A model generated the notes under the pieces. It did not search any database. It worked only from the letters and a program-made list of their open reading frames with translations, and was not told where the DNA came from. Source: Maridesulfovibrio sp. (GTDB lineage: Bacteria > Desulfobacterota > Desulfovibrionia > Desulfovibrionales > Desulfovibrionaceae). From it: 64,000 nucleotides of DNA. Each line of letters starts with the position of its first letter. Position 1 is the stretch's first letter. The DNA lies in NCBI RefSeq assembly GCF_963677005.1, contig NZ_OY781616.1:2861001-2925000 (forward strand), written 5' to 3'. The position numbers and the translations under genes were made by a program. Positions 53,101-61,924 of the stretch are shown here, in pieces.

Positions 53101-53798
53101 GTTCAGCCATATTTTCCCTGCAGGACATAGGTTTTGCATATCACGGAGGTGTTTCCGTCCTCTCCGGAGTCAACTTCGAATTGAACCGGGACGACAGAAT
53201 TGCTCTTACCGGCCATAACGGGTCCGGCAAAACCACCCTGCTGCACATCATCATGGGCCTGCTGAAACCTTCGTCCGGCAAAGTCCTTTACAAAGGACGC
53301 GAACTGCACGGGGAGAAGGATTTCCGGGAACTGCGCAAGGGAGTTGGGCTTCTTTTCCAGCAGGCGGACGATCAGCTTTTCTGTCCGACTGTTCTCGAAG
53401 ACGTGGCCTTCGGCCCTCTCAATCTGGGAAAATCTCCTGCCGAGGCCAGAAAAATAGCCGAATACACCCTTTGCACACTGGGACTATCCGGCTATGAGGA
53501 CAGGGTTTCCTACCGCTTATCCGGCGGAGAAAAGAAGCTGGTTTCGCTGGCCACGGTGCTGGCCATGCAGCCGGAAGCACTGGTACTGGACGAGCCCACC
53601 AACGATCTGGACCCGTCGATGCGCGAGCGTCTTATAAAAATTCTCTGCTCGCTTGATGTGGCCCTGCTGGTTGTTTCCCACGACCTTGAATTCCTTCACA
53701 GGGTCACGACCAGAGAATACTGCTGCCGGGATCATTCCCTGTACGAGGGAGCTGCGGCATTTGACAATGAACCCGATTTTGCCGGGTGTAAAATATGA
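53097..53798 (+). CDS. Energy-coupling factor ATPase (CbiO-like)
   Basis: 233 aa from GTG 53097, overlapping cbiQ as GTGA. ABC motifs in order: Walker A GHNGSGKTT, Q-loop LLFQQADDQLF (the QxDDQ of ECF ATPases), signature LSGGEKK, Walker B LVLDEPTNDLDP and H-loop VSHDLEF. It powers the ECF transporter with the CbiQ protein. The C-terminus lacks the ~40-residue extension of some CbiO proteins. It is coupled in turn to the 3D-domain lipoprotein (ATGA). Confidence 0.93.
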   Translation: MSSAIFSLQDIGFAYHGGVSVLSGVNFELNRDDRIALTGHNGSGKTTLLHIIMGLLKPSSGKVLYKGRELHGEKDFRELRKGVGLLFQQADDQLFCPTVLEDVAFGPLNLGKSPAEARKIAEYTLCTLGLSGYEDRVSYRLSGGEKKLVSLATVLAMQPEALVLDEPTNDLDPSMRERLIKILCSLDVALLVVSHDLEFLHRVTTREYCCRDHSLYEGAAAFDNEPDFAGCKI

Positions 53799-54211
53799 AA
53801 CCAAAAACCGGGGGGAATATGACAAGATTTAAACTTCTGCTGCTGCTTGCCGTTGCCGCACTGCTGGTTTCCGCCTGTGGAGGCGAGGATATGGTGACCA
53901 TGAAGGTTGCTTCCACGGCCTACACTTCTCATGTGGACCAGACTTCGGAACATCCGTTTCTCGGAGCCTGGGGAGATGAACTCAAACCGGGCATGAAATG
54001 CATTGCCGTTTCCCGCGACCTGATTGCCAAGGGACTGACCCACAACACTAAAGTGAAAATTGAAGGCCTCGACGGCGAGTATCTGGTCAAAGACAAGATG
54101 AACAAGCGCTGGACCGACAAAATCGATATCTATATGGGGCTTGATACGCAGGCAGCAAAGGACTGGGGCAAACGGGAAGTCACCATTTCCTTTCGCAAGG
54201 CTGAAAAGTAA
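53795..54211 (+). CDS. 3D-domain lipoprotein coupled to the ECF genes
   Basis: 138 aa from ATG 53795 (overlaps the cbiO stop); an alternative start is ATG 53819. A signal MTRFKLLLLLAVAALL leads to the lipobox VSAC. The mature part has the 3D pattern: STAYTSHVDQT, PGMKCIAVSRDLI, GLDGEYLVKDKMN and DIYMGLDTQAAKDWGKREVTI, with the three Asp signature (KDKMNKRWTDKIDIYMG). This double-psi beta-barrel is found in MltA-type lytic transglycosylases and Rlp-like proteins. Being coupled to an ECF transporter is unusual; a substrate-capture role is speculative. It ends three bases before the convergent HAD stop. Confidence 0.8.
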   Translation: MKPKTGGNMTRFKLLLLLAVAALLVSACGGEDMVTMKVASTAYTSHVDQTSEHPFLGAWGDELKPGMKCIAVSRDLIAKGLTHNTKVKIEGLDGEYLVKDKMNKRWTDKIDIYMGLDTQAAKDWGKREVTISFRKAEK

Positions 54212-54214
54212 CAG

Positions 54215-54883
54215 TTAAATCAGCCCCTGCCCCTTAAGCAAGGACATGAGTTCCGAACAGTCCGCAGACGCGAAGTCCGGACCTGCATTCTCAAGCTCCT
54301 TAAGAGACATACGCCCTGTGGCTACTCCGGCGGTCATGGCTCCGGCTCTTTTTCCGGTTTCGATATCTATGGGATGGTCACCGACCATGAGTGTATTTTC
54401 CGGAGCGGCACCTATTTTCTCAAGGGCCTTGAAGAGGTGTTCCGGGTGCGGCTTTACGTTCTGCACGTCCTCGCGGGAAAGGAAGCATCCCGAGATCCGG
54501 TCTATTTCCGGCACAAGCTGACGGACTGCCGAGGCGGTATTTCTGGTGATCACACCGGTAGCGATGCCTGATTCGCGCAGGGAAGAAAGCATGGGACAGG
54601 TGAAGGGAAAGAGCCTGCCGTTTCTGGCGGCATCAACCTCCATGCTGATGATCAGAAATCGGCAACGGGTATGAAATTCCTTGCCCAGAGCAGGGTCTTC
54701 GCCGGAAATACATTCGGCCATGAAGTCGACCCATTCCAGTGCAGGAAGGTCATCCCGGCAGGGAAGCGGGTCGAGAAAAGCGCTGCCCAGAGCCTTGAGC
54801 CTTCTTTTCATGTCGTTGAAATCAATGGTCAGTTCTGCCAGGGTGCCGTCAAAATCAAATACGATTGCTTCTATTTTTTTCAT
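54215..54883 (-). CDS. HAD-superfamily phosphatase (phosphoglycolate-phosphatase-like)
   Basis: 222 aa. Motif I IVFDFDGTLAE (nucleophile Asp), motif II VITRNTAS (Thr), motif III NVKPHPEHLFKAL (Lys) and motif IV MVGDHPIDIETGKRAG. The cap is the small helical type 1. Gph-like by pattern, although the substrate cannot be read from sequence. It is divergent from the flavoprotein gene across 108 bp. Confidence 0.88.
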   Translation of the reverse strand: MKKIEAIVFDFDGTLAELTIDFNDMKRRLKALGSAFLDPLPCRDDLPALEWVDFMAECISGEDPALGKEFHTRCRFLIISMEVDAARNGRLFPFTCPMLSSLRESGIATGVITRNTASAVRQLVPEIDRISGCFLSREDVQNVKPHPEHLFKALEKIGAAPENTLMVGDHPIDIETGKRAGAMTAGVATGRMSLKELENAGPDFASADCSELMSLLKGQGLI

Positions 54884-54991
54884 TATCCGGTATCTTTTGT
54901 TCGGTCTTGCTTGCCCAAGAGGGCTTCTAACGGTATTAAAACCTTGCTGAAATCAACAGCATGTCCAGTATACAACAGATCGGGAGTCCAC

Positions 54992-56134
54992 GTGTCCGGT
55001 AAATTCGATGTAGTCATTGCGGGAGGAGGGCCATCGGGGTCCACAGCCGCTTATATTCTTGCCCGAAAAGGCTTCAGGGTCGCCCTGATCGACAAGGCCG
55101 AATTCCCGCGTAAAAAACTGTGCGGGGGCCTTATCACCCACAAGACGGTGACGCTTCTGGATAAAATTTACGGCTGCGGAGCTGCAACGCTCCACGAAAA
55201 AGGACTCATCCGCTTCGAATCGCCCGAATATTCCATAAATTACCGCGACCACAATATTCGTGATGCGGAATCTTCCATTCCGTTCCGCTTTATCGACAGG
55301 GTGGACTTTGATTATTTTCTTCTGCAAAAAGCCGCCGAAGCCGGCGCGCACATTTTTACCGGTGAGGAAATCACGGATTGCAATTACCGGGACGCAGAAG
55401 TAAAAACCGCCTCCCGGAGAATCTACAAAGGGCAGTACCTGCTCGGAACTGACGGGGTCAACTCCACAATCCGCCGTTTTCTGCCATATGACAAGAAAAA
55501 ATGGCGCTCGGACATGGCCGCAACAATCGAAATCATATTCAACGCTGAGGATTTTCCCCGCAGGATAACCAGGCCGGAGCTCTACATAGGTTATCTGCGG
55601 GCAGGCTATATCTGGGTTTTTCCCGCCGGAGACAAGGTTGTTACCGGTATAGGCGCACTCAGCCGCTGTACTGTGGATTTCAAATCGACATTCATGAATT
55701 TTCTGCGTTCCCAGGGAGTGGCGAACCCGGAAGCACTACCGATGAGGGGGTTTCCGTTGCCGTACGGCAACTATATGAAAAACCCCTGTTTCGGTAGGAC
55801 CCTTCTTGCCGGTGATGCGGCTGGAATTGTGGAGCCGCTGTTCGGCGAGGGCATCTTTTACGCCCTGCAGAGCGGCAGGTATGCTGCCGAGTCTTTGGCC
55901 AGAGGATTGTCCGAAAACAGAAATCCGGAAAAATTTTATCTGGAACGGCTGGAAAAATACGTTTACCCGGAATTGAAATACTCAAACAGATTGCGCTGGG
56001 CCTTGTTTTATTCCCAGCCGATTTTGAAACACATGTCCTTCAAAATAGCTTTCAAATCCATGCCCAGACTTCTTGCGGATATGGTTCACGGTGTACGTTC
56101 CTATAAATTCATGCTCAGGAAAGAGTGGGACTGA
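54992..56134 (+). CDS. Geranylgeranyl-reductase-family flavoprotein
   Basis: 380 aa from GTG 54992 (GGGAG six bases upstream). FAD-binding VVIAGGGPSGSTAAYILARKGF, then the family's FPRKKLCGGLI, the SIPFRFIDRVDFDYFL region, LLGTDGVNSTIRRFL and LLAGDAAGIVEPLFGEGIFYALQSG. Proteins of this family reduce isoprenoid double bonds or act as related monooxygenase-like dehydrogenases; in bacteria they reduce menaquinone or glycerolipid chains. Cysteine in KLCGG is conserved. Immediately followed by a 51-aa membrane protein gene 20 bp downstream. Confidence 0.85.
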   Translation: MSGKFDVVIAGGGPSGSTAAYILARKGFRVALIDKAEFPRKKLCGGLITHKTVTLLDKIYGCGAATLHEKGLIRFESPEYSINYRDHNIRDAESSIPFRFIDRVDFDYFLLQKAAEAGAHIFTGEEITDCNYRDAEVKTASRRIYKGQYLLGTDGVNSTIRRFLPYDKKKWRSDMAATIEIIFNAEDFPRRITRPELYIGYLRAGYIWVFPAGDKVVTGIGALSRCTVDFKSTFMNFLRSQGVANPEALPMRGFPLPYGNYMKNPCFGRTLLAGDAAGIVEPLFGEGIFYALQSGRYAAESLARGLSENRNPEKFYLERLEKYVYPELKYSNRLRWALFYSQPILKHMSFKIAFKSMPRLLADMVHGVRSYKFMLRKEWD

Positions 56135-56154
56135 TCTGATCCTGCGGGTGGACC

Positions 56155-56310
56155 ATGTTTAAGTTACTTCTCTTCATAGGCATACTGATCCTGATCTTCG
56201 GTTACCGCAGAAAGCAGCGGGCCAAAGGCGGTATCAATATCAACACGATTCTTCTGGCCGCGCTGGTTGTGCTTTTTCTAATTTCCATCCTTACAAGATT
56301 TCAGAATTGA
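56155..56310 (+). CDS. 51-aa bitopic membrane protein
   Basis: MFKLLLFIGILILIFGYRRKQR..., two hydrophobic segments (about 3-17 and 32-47) joined by a basic loop (RRKQRAKGG). A GGGTGG lies five bases upstream of the ATG. Its length, the good ribosome site and position 20 bp after the flavoprotein gene make it a credible small gene. Function unknown; possibly an inner-membrane accessory to the flavoprotein or an envelope-stress small protein. Confidence 0.55.
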   Translation: MFKLLLFIGILILIFGYRRKQRAKGGININTILLAALVVLFLISILTRFQN

Positions 56311-56810
56311 CCTGACACCAGCGGCTAAAGGCTTATCGTAAAGTTATCGCCAAGCGAAGGTGCCTATCAAAAAGAATGCACAGATAAAACTATCGCCATG
56401 CACTTTGGATAGCCCCGAAACATGCTTATTTATTTTTGAGAAAGTGATGGACAGACCCATCCTGATTTCTAAATTCTGTCGGAAATCTGAAAAAGATCTT
56501 TGAAGGGCGTCCCCTGCCAGATGGTGCCGAGAGCCATGAGCGTCCTGCTCTCTGAGGATTATAAATTCAGGCAAAAGTATCCCTAAAACTATTGTGTCGT
56601 TTTTGATAGATACCAAATTAAAAGCTTGGCAGCACTGCCATGCATCCCGTCTTTAATCAATGTCATTTACGACAACTGATTTTTATTTTTTGTCCAATAA
56701 ATAAGATAGATAATGATTAGCGATTTATACGATCACCCAACTGCATGATTATGTGAAAATTAATGAATAATTGGGTTGCCTTACTTTCCAAGAGTAGCGT
56801 AACGTTGAAA

Positions 56811-56849
56811 ACCCGGTTGTTTCATGACTCCACTCATCTTCAACCGGGT
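56811..56849 (+). terminator. Hairpin, possible terminator or RNA element
   Basis: ACCCGGTTG (56811-56819) pairs with CAACCGGGT (56841-56849) across 21 bases. No T-run follows, so either processing or a protein site is possible. Confidence 0.35.
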
Positions 56850-56873
56850 ACAGGTTACTTGGCCTCTGTTTCA

Positions 56874-56907
56874 GAACGGCTGCTGTTTGCACAAACGGCA
56901 GCCGTTC
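56874..56907 (+). terminator. 16-bp hairpin in the gene-free stretch
   Basis: GAACGGCTGCTGTTTG (56874-56889) pairs with CAAACGGCAGCCGTTC (56892-56907) with one G-U. It is followed by AAATTTGG, only a short T-run. It could end a transcript from the upstream 56-kb operon. Confidence 0.5.
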
Positions 56908-57412
56908 AAATTTGGTCTGTCTGAGTCTATTCCTCTGACCACATATGGATTAATTTTACCCTGCATATTTTCAAGCTGAAATTCCGAGGATAATTTCCCG
57001 CTTATGGAGAGACAGATTTAAACTCATCAGGGACTGCCGCCCGGAGAAAACACTCCCTGGATTGAAGATATTCGGCCCTCACAAACCATGTCTGGCGCAG
57101 AAAAAAACGGATGAGATAAATGAATTGACCTCGTTGACGATTGCGATTATCGATAAGCAAGTTAATGCTTAATTACAGGGTGATGCGCTCATGATCGATC
57201 GGCAGTACCAATGTGCTTGCGGTCGGTTGGGAGATGCTGTTTCGGCTGGTCGGAGTGCAGGACGATGTTCCCTGCTCCTATTGTTCCCGGTTTCATATTC
57301 AAGGGTCGTTTCGCCCCGATCAGCCAACCCTGCAAAAAAAGTCCGGCATACATTTTTCCTGAATCACACGTGCTGTCTGCCGGATTGGAATTACCAGCCA
57401 GAGGGGTGCTAT

Positions 57413-58360
57413 ATGGCCGCAGATACTTTTACCCACAGGGACCTTTCAAGTATAACGGGTGTGTCTGTGACCACCATAAAAAGCTATCGCAAAAAATTTC
57501 CCGAATTCTTTTTCATTTCAGGTCAGGGTAAGCCCCTGCGGTTCCGCAAGGGAACGGACAAGCTCTGTCTTCGCATACGCGACCTTTTCGGCCGCAATCT
57601 TTCCGTAAAGCAGATCAGGGACAAACTCCTTATAGAATTTGAGTCGGTTAAAGAAAATCGTCCGACTCCTGCGCCGAAACCTGCCGCCGGCGTTCCCGGC
57701 GGGGAATTTGAAAGGCTGGTTCGCACGACCACGCAGATGATGAACGGTCTTGCCGGGCTGGTCACTGCCCAGGCAAGAGCAGAGCAGAGACTTTCCAAGA
57801 TGGAAAAAACCGTCCGGGAACTGCTGGACAGACTTGACGAAAGACCGGACACCGAAGCCCTTCTGGATGAAATACGCACGGCTATCGCCGGCTTGAACCT
57901 GCCGCCATCTCCGGAAAGGGTTACTGCCAAAAAAGTTGTCACCATTAAAAAAGATGACGGCGGTTCCGACTCGTATTCCTTTGAAACAGACAGCAGCGCT
58001 GTTGAACCGGAAGAAGACTTCATGGCTCTGCCGGTAGTTATACGCTCCGAAAACGGTGAATTTCTGGGCATGCCCGGACGACCGGGACACCCTTTCACTC
58101 TTCAGGAGCTTGTTTTCCTGGTCACGGTTCGCAGGGAGAACTACGTTTCCAAGGTCTGGCGTCGGGACGGCCGGGACTGGATCCTTTCCTTCAGATCGCC
58201 GGAAGGTCCGCTGCATGAGTTATTCTTTCAGCGCACGAAGACACCGAAAGGTAATATTGTATCTTTCTTCAGGCGTTTGGACATCAATTCCGAGACAAAG
58301 GATTCCGCCTTCATACTCACTTTTTTCCGTGAAGTTCGCGATCTTATCGAGAACCAGTAA
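57413..58360 (+). CDS. MerR-type regulator with coiled coil and novel C-terminal domain
   Basis: 315 aa from ATG 57413 (AGGGG nine bases upstream). Residues about 1-70 form a MerR-type winged helix: THRDLSSITGVSVTTIKSYRKKFPEFF, then RIRDLFGRNLSVKQIRDKL. A proline/alanine linker (about 85-98) and a coiled coil (about 105-155, TTQMMNGLAGLV... to LLDRLDE) follow. The last ~100 residues (FMALPVVIRSENGEFLGMPGRPGHPFTL, EELVFLVTVRR-type) are unrecognised and beta-rich. The gene precedes glnA by 198 bp on the same strand, like glnR-glnA of Firmicutes. It is far longer than GlnR (about 130 aa), so any analogy is inference. Confidence 0.75.
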   Translation: MAADTFTHRDLSSITGVSVTTIKSYRKKFPEFFFISGQGKPLRFRKGTDKLCLRIRDLFGRNLSVKQIRDKLLIEFESVKENRPTPAPKPAAGVPGGEFERLVRTTTQMMNGLAGLVTAQARAEQRLSKMEKTVRELLDRLDERPDTEALLDEIRTAIAGLNLPPSPERVTAKKVVTIKKDDGGSDSYSFETDSSAVEPEEDFMALPVVIRSENGEFLGMPGRPGHPFTLQELVFLVTVRRENYVSKVWRRDGRDWILSFRSPEGPLHELFFQRTKTPKGNIVSFFRRLDINSETKDSAFILTFFREVRDLIENQ

Positions 58361-58558
58361 ATCAGCTGAAAAAAATTTGCCGATATGGTTTGCAAAAAGA
58401 ACGATTGATTAGCTATGATATGTTGGTGTATCAAACGTTTTCGCTGCCTTTTACAATTATAACAATTGGTTGAATATCCGTGCCGTTGAGCCTTCCGGCT
58501 GGCGGATTTCGGAAACAATCACCCCCCAACATCTTTTTCCTTAAGGGAGGAGACGACA

Positions 58559-59902
58559 GTGACTGCGCCGATTTTTAACTGCAAAAATGCCGATGATGTC
58601 CTTAAAGCTGTTCGCGACTACAACATAAGTTTCGTACAGTTCTGGTTTGTGGATATTCTGGGAACCCTGAAAAGTTTCCAGATAACCCCCAAAGAGCTTG
58701 AAGCCTCGTTCGAGGAAGGAATGGGGTTTGACGGCTCCTCCATTCTCGGATTCACCCGCATTGAAGAGTCGGATATGATTGCCATCCCCGACCCGACAAC
58801 ATTCCAGCTCTGCTCCTGGCGTCCGACCGACCGGCCGGTGGCCCGCATGTTCTGCGATATCCAGAACCCTGACGGGACCCCTTACGAGGGAGACAGCCGC
58901 TGGGTGCTTAAACGAACCCTGGATAAGGCTGCCGAACGGGGATACACCTACTATGTCGGGCCGGAACTGGAATTTTTCCTGTTTCAGGACGCCAAGGGAA
59001 CTCAGATTATAGACCGCGGCGGATACTTTGATGCTCCCCCGCTCGACCTCGGCAATGACGTGCGTCGCGACATTATATTCTCTCTTGAGCAGATGGGCTA
59101 TGATGTGGAATACAGCCACCATGAAGTAGCTCCGAGCCAGCATGAAATAGACCTGCGCTATGCGGAAGGCATGAGAATGGCGGACACCGCCATGACCTAC
59201 CGGGTTATCGTCAAGGAAGTCGCCCGCAAACACGGCATTTACGCCACCTTCATGCCCAAACCCATTTTCGGCGAAAACGGGTCCGGAATGCACGTGCACC
59301 AATCCCTGTTCAAGAACGGACGCAACGTCTTCTTTGATGCCAACGATGAATATCACCTGAGCCCCGAAGGAAAGAACTACATCGCCGGCATCCTGAAGCA
59401 CGCCCCGGAAATGACCTGCGTAACCAACCAGTGGGTCAACTCCTATAAACGGCTTGTTCCGGGCTATGAAGCCCCGGTATACGTATCCTGGGCGCGCAAG
59501 AACAGGTCCACCCTTGTAAGGGTTCCCATGTATAAACCCGGCAAGGAGAACGCCACCAGAATGGAACTGCGTTGTCCTGATCCGGCCGCAAACCCGTATC
59601 TCTGCTTTGCTGTGATGCTGGCAGCCGGACTCAAGGGAATTGATGAGAATTACAAGCTGCCGGCACCGGTTGAAGAAAACATCTTCGCCATGGATGCTCC
59701 GACCCTTTCCGAGTACGGCATAACCGCCCTTCCGGGAAACCTCTATGAAGCTGCGGTGGAAATGAAAAACAGCGAGATGGTTCGTGAATGCCTTGGTGAT
59801 CACATCCATACCAACCTGTACAAGAACAAAATTCAGGAATGGGATCACTACAGAACCCAGGTCACTGAATACGAACTGACCACCTACCTTCCTGTCCTGT
59901 AG
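58559..59902 (+). CDS. glnA: Glutamine synthetase type I (alpha-like, without adenylylation loop)
   Basis: 447 aa from GTG 58559 (GGAGG eight bases upstream). Motifs in order: the latch FDGSSILGF, YVGPELEFFLF, GSGMHVHQSL, NSYKRLVPGYEAPVYVSWARKNRSTLVRVP and MELRCPDPAANPYL. At the place where beta-type enzymes have an adenylylated Tyr in a KNLYDLP loop, this reads ENIFAMDAPTLSEYGITALP, the shorter alpha pattern. So it should be regulated by feedback or protein partners rather than adenylylation. It makes glutamine from glutamate and ammonia with ATP. A terminator follows. Confidence 0.95.
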   Translation: MTAPIFNCKNADDVLKAVRDYNISFVQFWFVDILGTLKSFQITPKELEASFEEGMGFDGSSILGFTRIEESDMIAIPDPTTFQLCSWRPTDRPVARMFCDIQNPDGTPYEGDSRWVLKRTLDKAAERGYTYYVGPELEFFLFQDAKGTQIIDRGGYFDAPPLDLGNDVRRDIIFSLEQMGYDVEYSHHEVAPSQHEIDLRYAEGMRMADTAMTYRVIVKEVARKHGIYATFMPKPIFGENGSGMHVHQSLFKNGRNVFFDANDEYHLSPEGKNYIAGILKHAPEMTCVTNQWVNSYKRLVPGYEAPVYVSWARKNRSTLVRVPMYKPGKENATRMELRCPDPAANPYLCFAVMLAAGLKGIDENYKLPAPVEENIFAMDAPTLSEYGITALPGNLYEAAVEMKNSEMVRECLGDHIHTNLYKNKIQEWDHYRTQVTEYELTTYLPVL

Positions 59903-59964
59903 CCGTTGATTGCTGACCGGTTCCCGGCACAGCCCATAGACTGCTGGCCGATACGATTCAAAAA

Positions 59965-60005
59965 AACTGCCGCCTCCGGAATTCCGGGGACGGCAGTTGC
60001 ATTTT
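59965..60005 (+). terminator. Terminator of glnA
   Basis: AACTGCCG (59965-59972) pairs with CGGCAGTT (59991-59998), inner CCGG pairs across an AATT loop, and GCATTTTTA follows. Confidence 0.85.
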
Positions 60006-60025
60006 TATATCAGTACATTTCGGGT

Positions 60026-60361
60026 CTACAGGCCGGGCAATCGGAGATGACTTTTCTCAGCCTGCCGCTGCCTGCGCCTTTTAAGTGTTTTCGGGTGCAC
60101 ACCGAACCGGTAGCGGCGCAGCACACAATCCTTTTCAAGGCAGTCCCTTATTGCCTGACGGTCACCGACAGTGCAGGCCAGACAGTGTCTGCGGATTGCC
60201 CTGATGCACGTCCTTGCCGATTCTTCGGTTTTCGGTTCGCGCAGGTTGTACAGGGAACAGTCCACATCTTCGCATGTTTTGACCATCTGCGGGCTGCCTC
60301 CCATGCACCACAGGCAGTACGCCCGAATGGACTGGTGAGGGGTTCTTTTCCTTTCGTTCAA
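60026..60361 (-). CDS. Small protein with two Cys4-type repeats
   Basis: 111 aa from a TTG at 60361 with GGAG seven bases upstream. Two units of the same cysteine pattern: YCLWCMGG...C-x5-C-SLY-NLREP (first half) and HCLACTVGD...C-x4-C-VLRRYRFG (second half), i.e. C-x2-C then C-x4/5-C, a zinc-ribbon layout. The tail is basic (KTLKRRRQRQAEKSH). It suggests a nucleic-acid-binding zinc protein; similar short proteins occur in sulfate reducers and phage regions. Function unknown. It overlaps the glnA terminator's neighbourhood and is convergent with glnA. Confidence 0.6.
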   Translation of the reverse strand: MNERKRTPHQSIRAYCLWCMGGSPQMVKTCEDVDCSLYNLREPKTEESARTCIRAIRRHCLACTVGDRQAIRDCLEKDCVLRRYRFGVHPKTLKRRRQRQAEKSHLRLPGL

Positions 60362-60557
60362 CAGGATTCTCCGTAAATTCGCGTCTTATATCGCCAGGTC
60401 TTGTTTCCGGGAAATCCCGGATGCCGTGCAGAAGCGCATTCTTACGTAAATCAGGTACAAAAATAAAGGGTGATTTCAAATTTTACTGCCGGATGTTCCC
60501 GGCAGACACTCACCTTTCGCCACTCTTCCTGATTATATGAAGTTTATACCCTGTTTC

Positions 60558-61661
60558 CTAAATGGTTATCAGCTTGTAATTACGCGATCCCAGCCCGATT
60601 TTTTCAGCGTATTTCAGGCCGAACCCGTCAGGAGCTTCCGGAGCCAGGGCCTTGAACTTGTCGTCTCCCTGACTGAGCCCTTCCGGAAGGCGGCTGGGGT
60701 ACAGCGGAGGCGCGGCGTTGATCATATCAAGCGATGCCTGATCCACGGCAACCGGGTCAGAAGAGATCATGACCCCTAAATCAGGACAGATGGGGGCATC
60801 GCTGTACCCGTGGCAGTCACAGTCCGGGGTGATGTTCTGCAGAAAATTGATATGCATGGCCGGGCGTTTCAATTTATCAAGAATCGCCTTGTTGTATTCG
60901 ATGAGCCGATTTGTGAATTCACCGACATCACGCTTCCAGTCTATAACAATGGCCTTGTACCGGCAGGAAAGGAAACAACGCCCGCAGCCGGTGCATTTCC
61001 CGCTCATTTTGACAATTCCATCGTCATCAAGGTCCAGTGCTCCGGCCGCGCATTCACTTACGCAGACCCCGCACCCGACACAGTTTTCCGGCGCGAATTT
61101 GGGCCCGGTGGACGCATGGACATGCATTTTGCCCTTCTTGGAGGCACAGCCCATGCCCACGTTCTTGATTGCACCGCCGTACCCGGCCAATCCGTGACCT
61201 TTGACATGGTTCAGGGTGACCAGCATATCCGCTTCCATGAACATTCCGCCGACATATGCTTCGGAGATGTAGTTTCCCTTGTACGGGACGGTTACCTGAT
61301 ATTCTCCGCGCAATCCGTCTGCAAAAAGCACCGGAGCGCCGATTACATTGGGATCATACCCGTGTCTTGCGGCCAGCAGACCGTGCGAAACCGATTCTCC
61401 CCGGTCACCGACGTAAAGCGTGCTTGTGTCCGTAAAAAATGGTTTGGCCCCGGCTTTTTTGAGAAATTCCACAATAGGCCGCAGGATGAGAGCATTCAGG
61501 TAGCCTGTGTTGCCACTTTCCCCAAAATGGATTTTCAAGGCTACAAGGTTGCCCGGGTCCACAATTGCATTGAGACCTGATTGTTTAAGCAGTTTCTTCA
61601 TGCGCAAGGCATGGGGAGATTTACTGCTTGTACGTAAATTCCAGAAATATACCTTTGACAT
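60558..61661 (-). CDS. DUF362-type protein with two 4Fe-4S clusters
   Basis: 367 aa from ATG 61661 (GGGAG ahead). DUF362 features: LVALKIHFGESGNTGYLN, TDTSTLYVGDRGES and LNHVKGHGLAGYGGAIKNVGMGC. Two ferredoxin motifs sit in the middle: CVGCGVCVSEC and CTGCGRCFLSC; a DCDCHG pair follows. Such proteins are common in anaerobes and their role is unknown; electron transfer is likely. Divergent from the next iron-sulfur protein across 263 bp. Confidence 0.88.
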   Translation of the reverse strand: MSKVYFWNLRTSSKSPHALRMKKLLKQSGLNAIVDPGNLVALKIHFGESGNTGYLNALILRPIVEFLKKAGAKPFFTDTSTLYVGDRGESVSHGLLAARHGYDPNVIGAPVLFADGLRGEYQVTVPYKGNYISEAYVGGMFMEADMLVTLNHVKGHGLAGYGGAIKNVGMGCASKKGKMHVHASTGPKFAPENCVGCGVCVSECAAGALDLDDDGIVKMSGKCTGCGRCFLSCRYKAIVIDWKRDVGEFTNRLIEYNKAILDKLKRPAMHINFLQNITPDCDCHGYSDAPICPDLGVMISSDPVAVDQASLDMINAAPPLYPSRLPEGLSQGDDKFKALAPEAPDGFGLKYAEKIGLGSRNYKLITI

Positions 61662-61732
61662 AAACTCCCTCGCTGAGTCCTGCCAGGAATTCAATCCCGG
61701 GATTCGTTACATGAGTGGTTGCTTATTATGAA

Positions 61733-61746
61733 GGGGTATAATCCCC
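61733..61746 (+). promoter_or_regulatory. Possible -10 box in a GGGG/CCCC palindrome
   Basis: GGGG-TATAAT-CCCC: a perfect -10 hexamer flanked by a four-base palindrome, in the divergent region between two iron-sulfur genes. The -35 is weak (AGTGGT region). It may be the promoter of the 61925 gene with an operator overlap. Confidence 0.3.
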
Positions 61747-61924
61747 CGCTGCAAAAGAATTGGGCACATCTGAAACGAGGTGCAGCGTTAACCTATAACC
61801 AGCCCGCAGGATTGTCTATTTTAAAGATTGATCCGGGGCATCGCTGATTCGCTTTTTTTACCTGATCTGAGTTGCTTCTCAGTCAGGCTTGCCAAGCAGG
61901 GCCGTCTGAAGATACTTCTGGAAT

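Larger units (their letters stand above)
56311..57412. other. 1.1-kb AT-rich stretch with hairpins and no convincing gene
   Basis: Lower GC than the flanks. It has no frame with a ribosome site and family-like protein. A 90-codon minus-strand frame (56344-56616) starts with TTG and has no ribosome site. A 42-codon plus frame at 57236 has a poor ribosome site. Two hairpins are noted separately. It may be decayed sequence or hold an unannotated RNA. Confidence 0.5.

Noticed and set aside
56344..56616. 90-codon minus-strand frame in the gene-free stretch
   Set aside because: TTG start without ribosome site, no recognised similarity, and it lies in AT-rich sequence; kept only as part of the unexplained gap.
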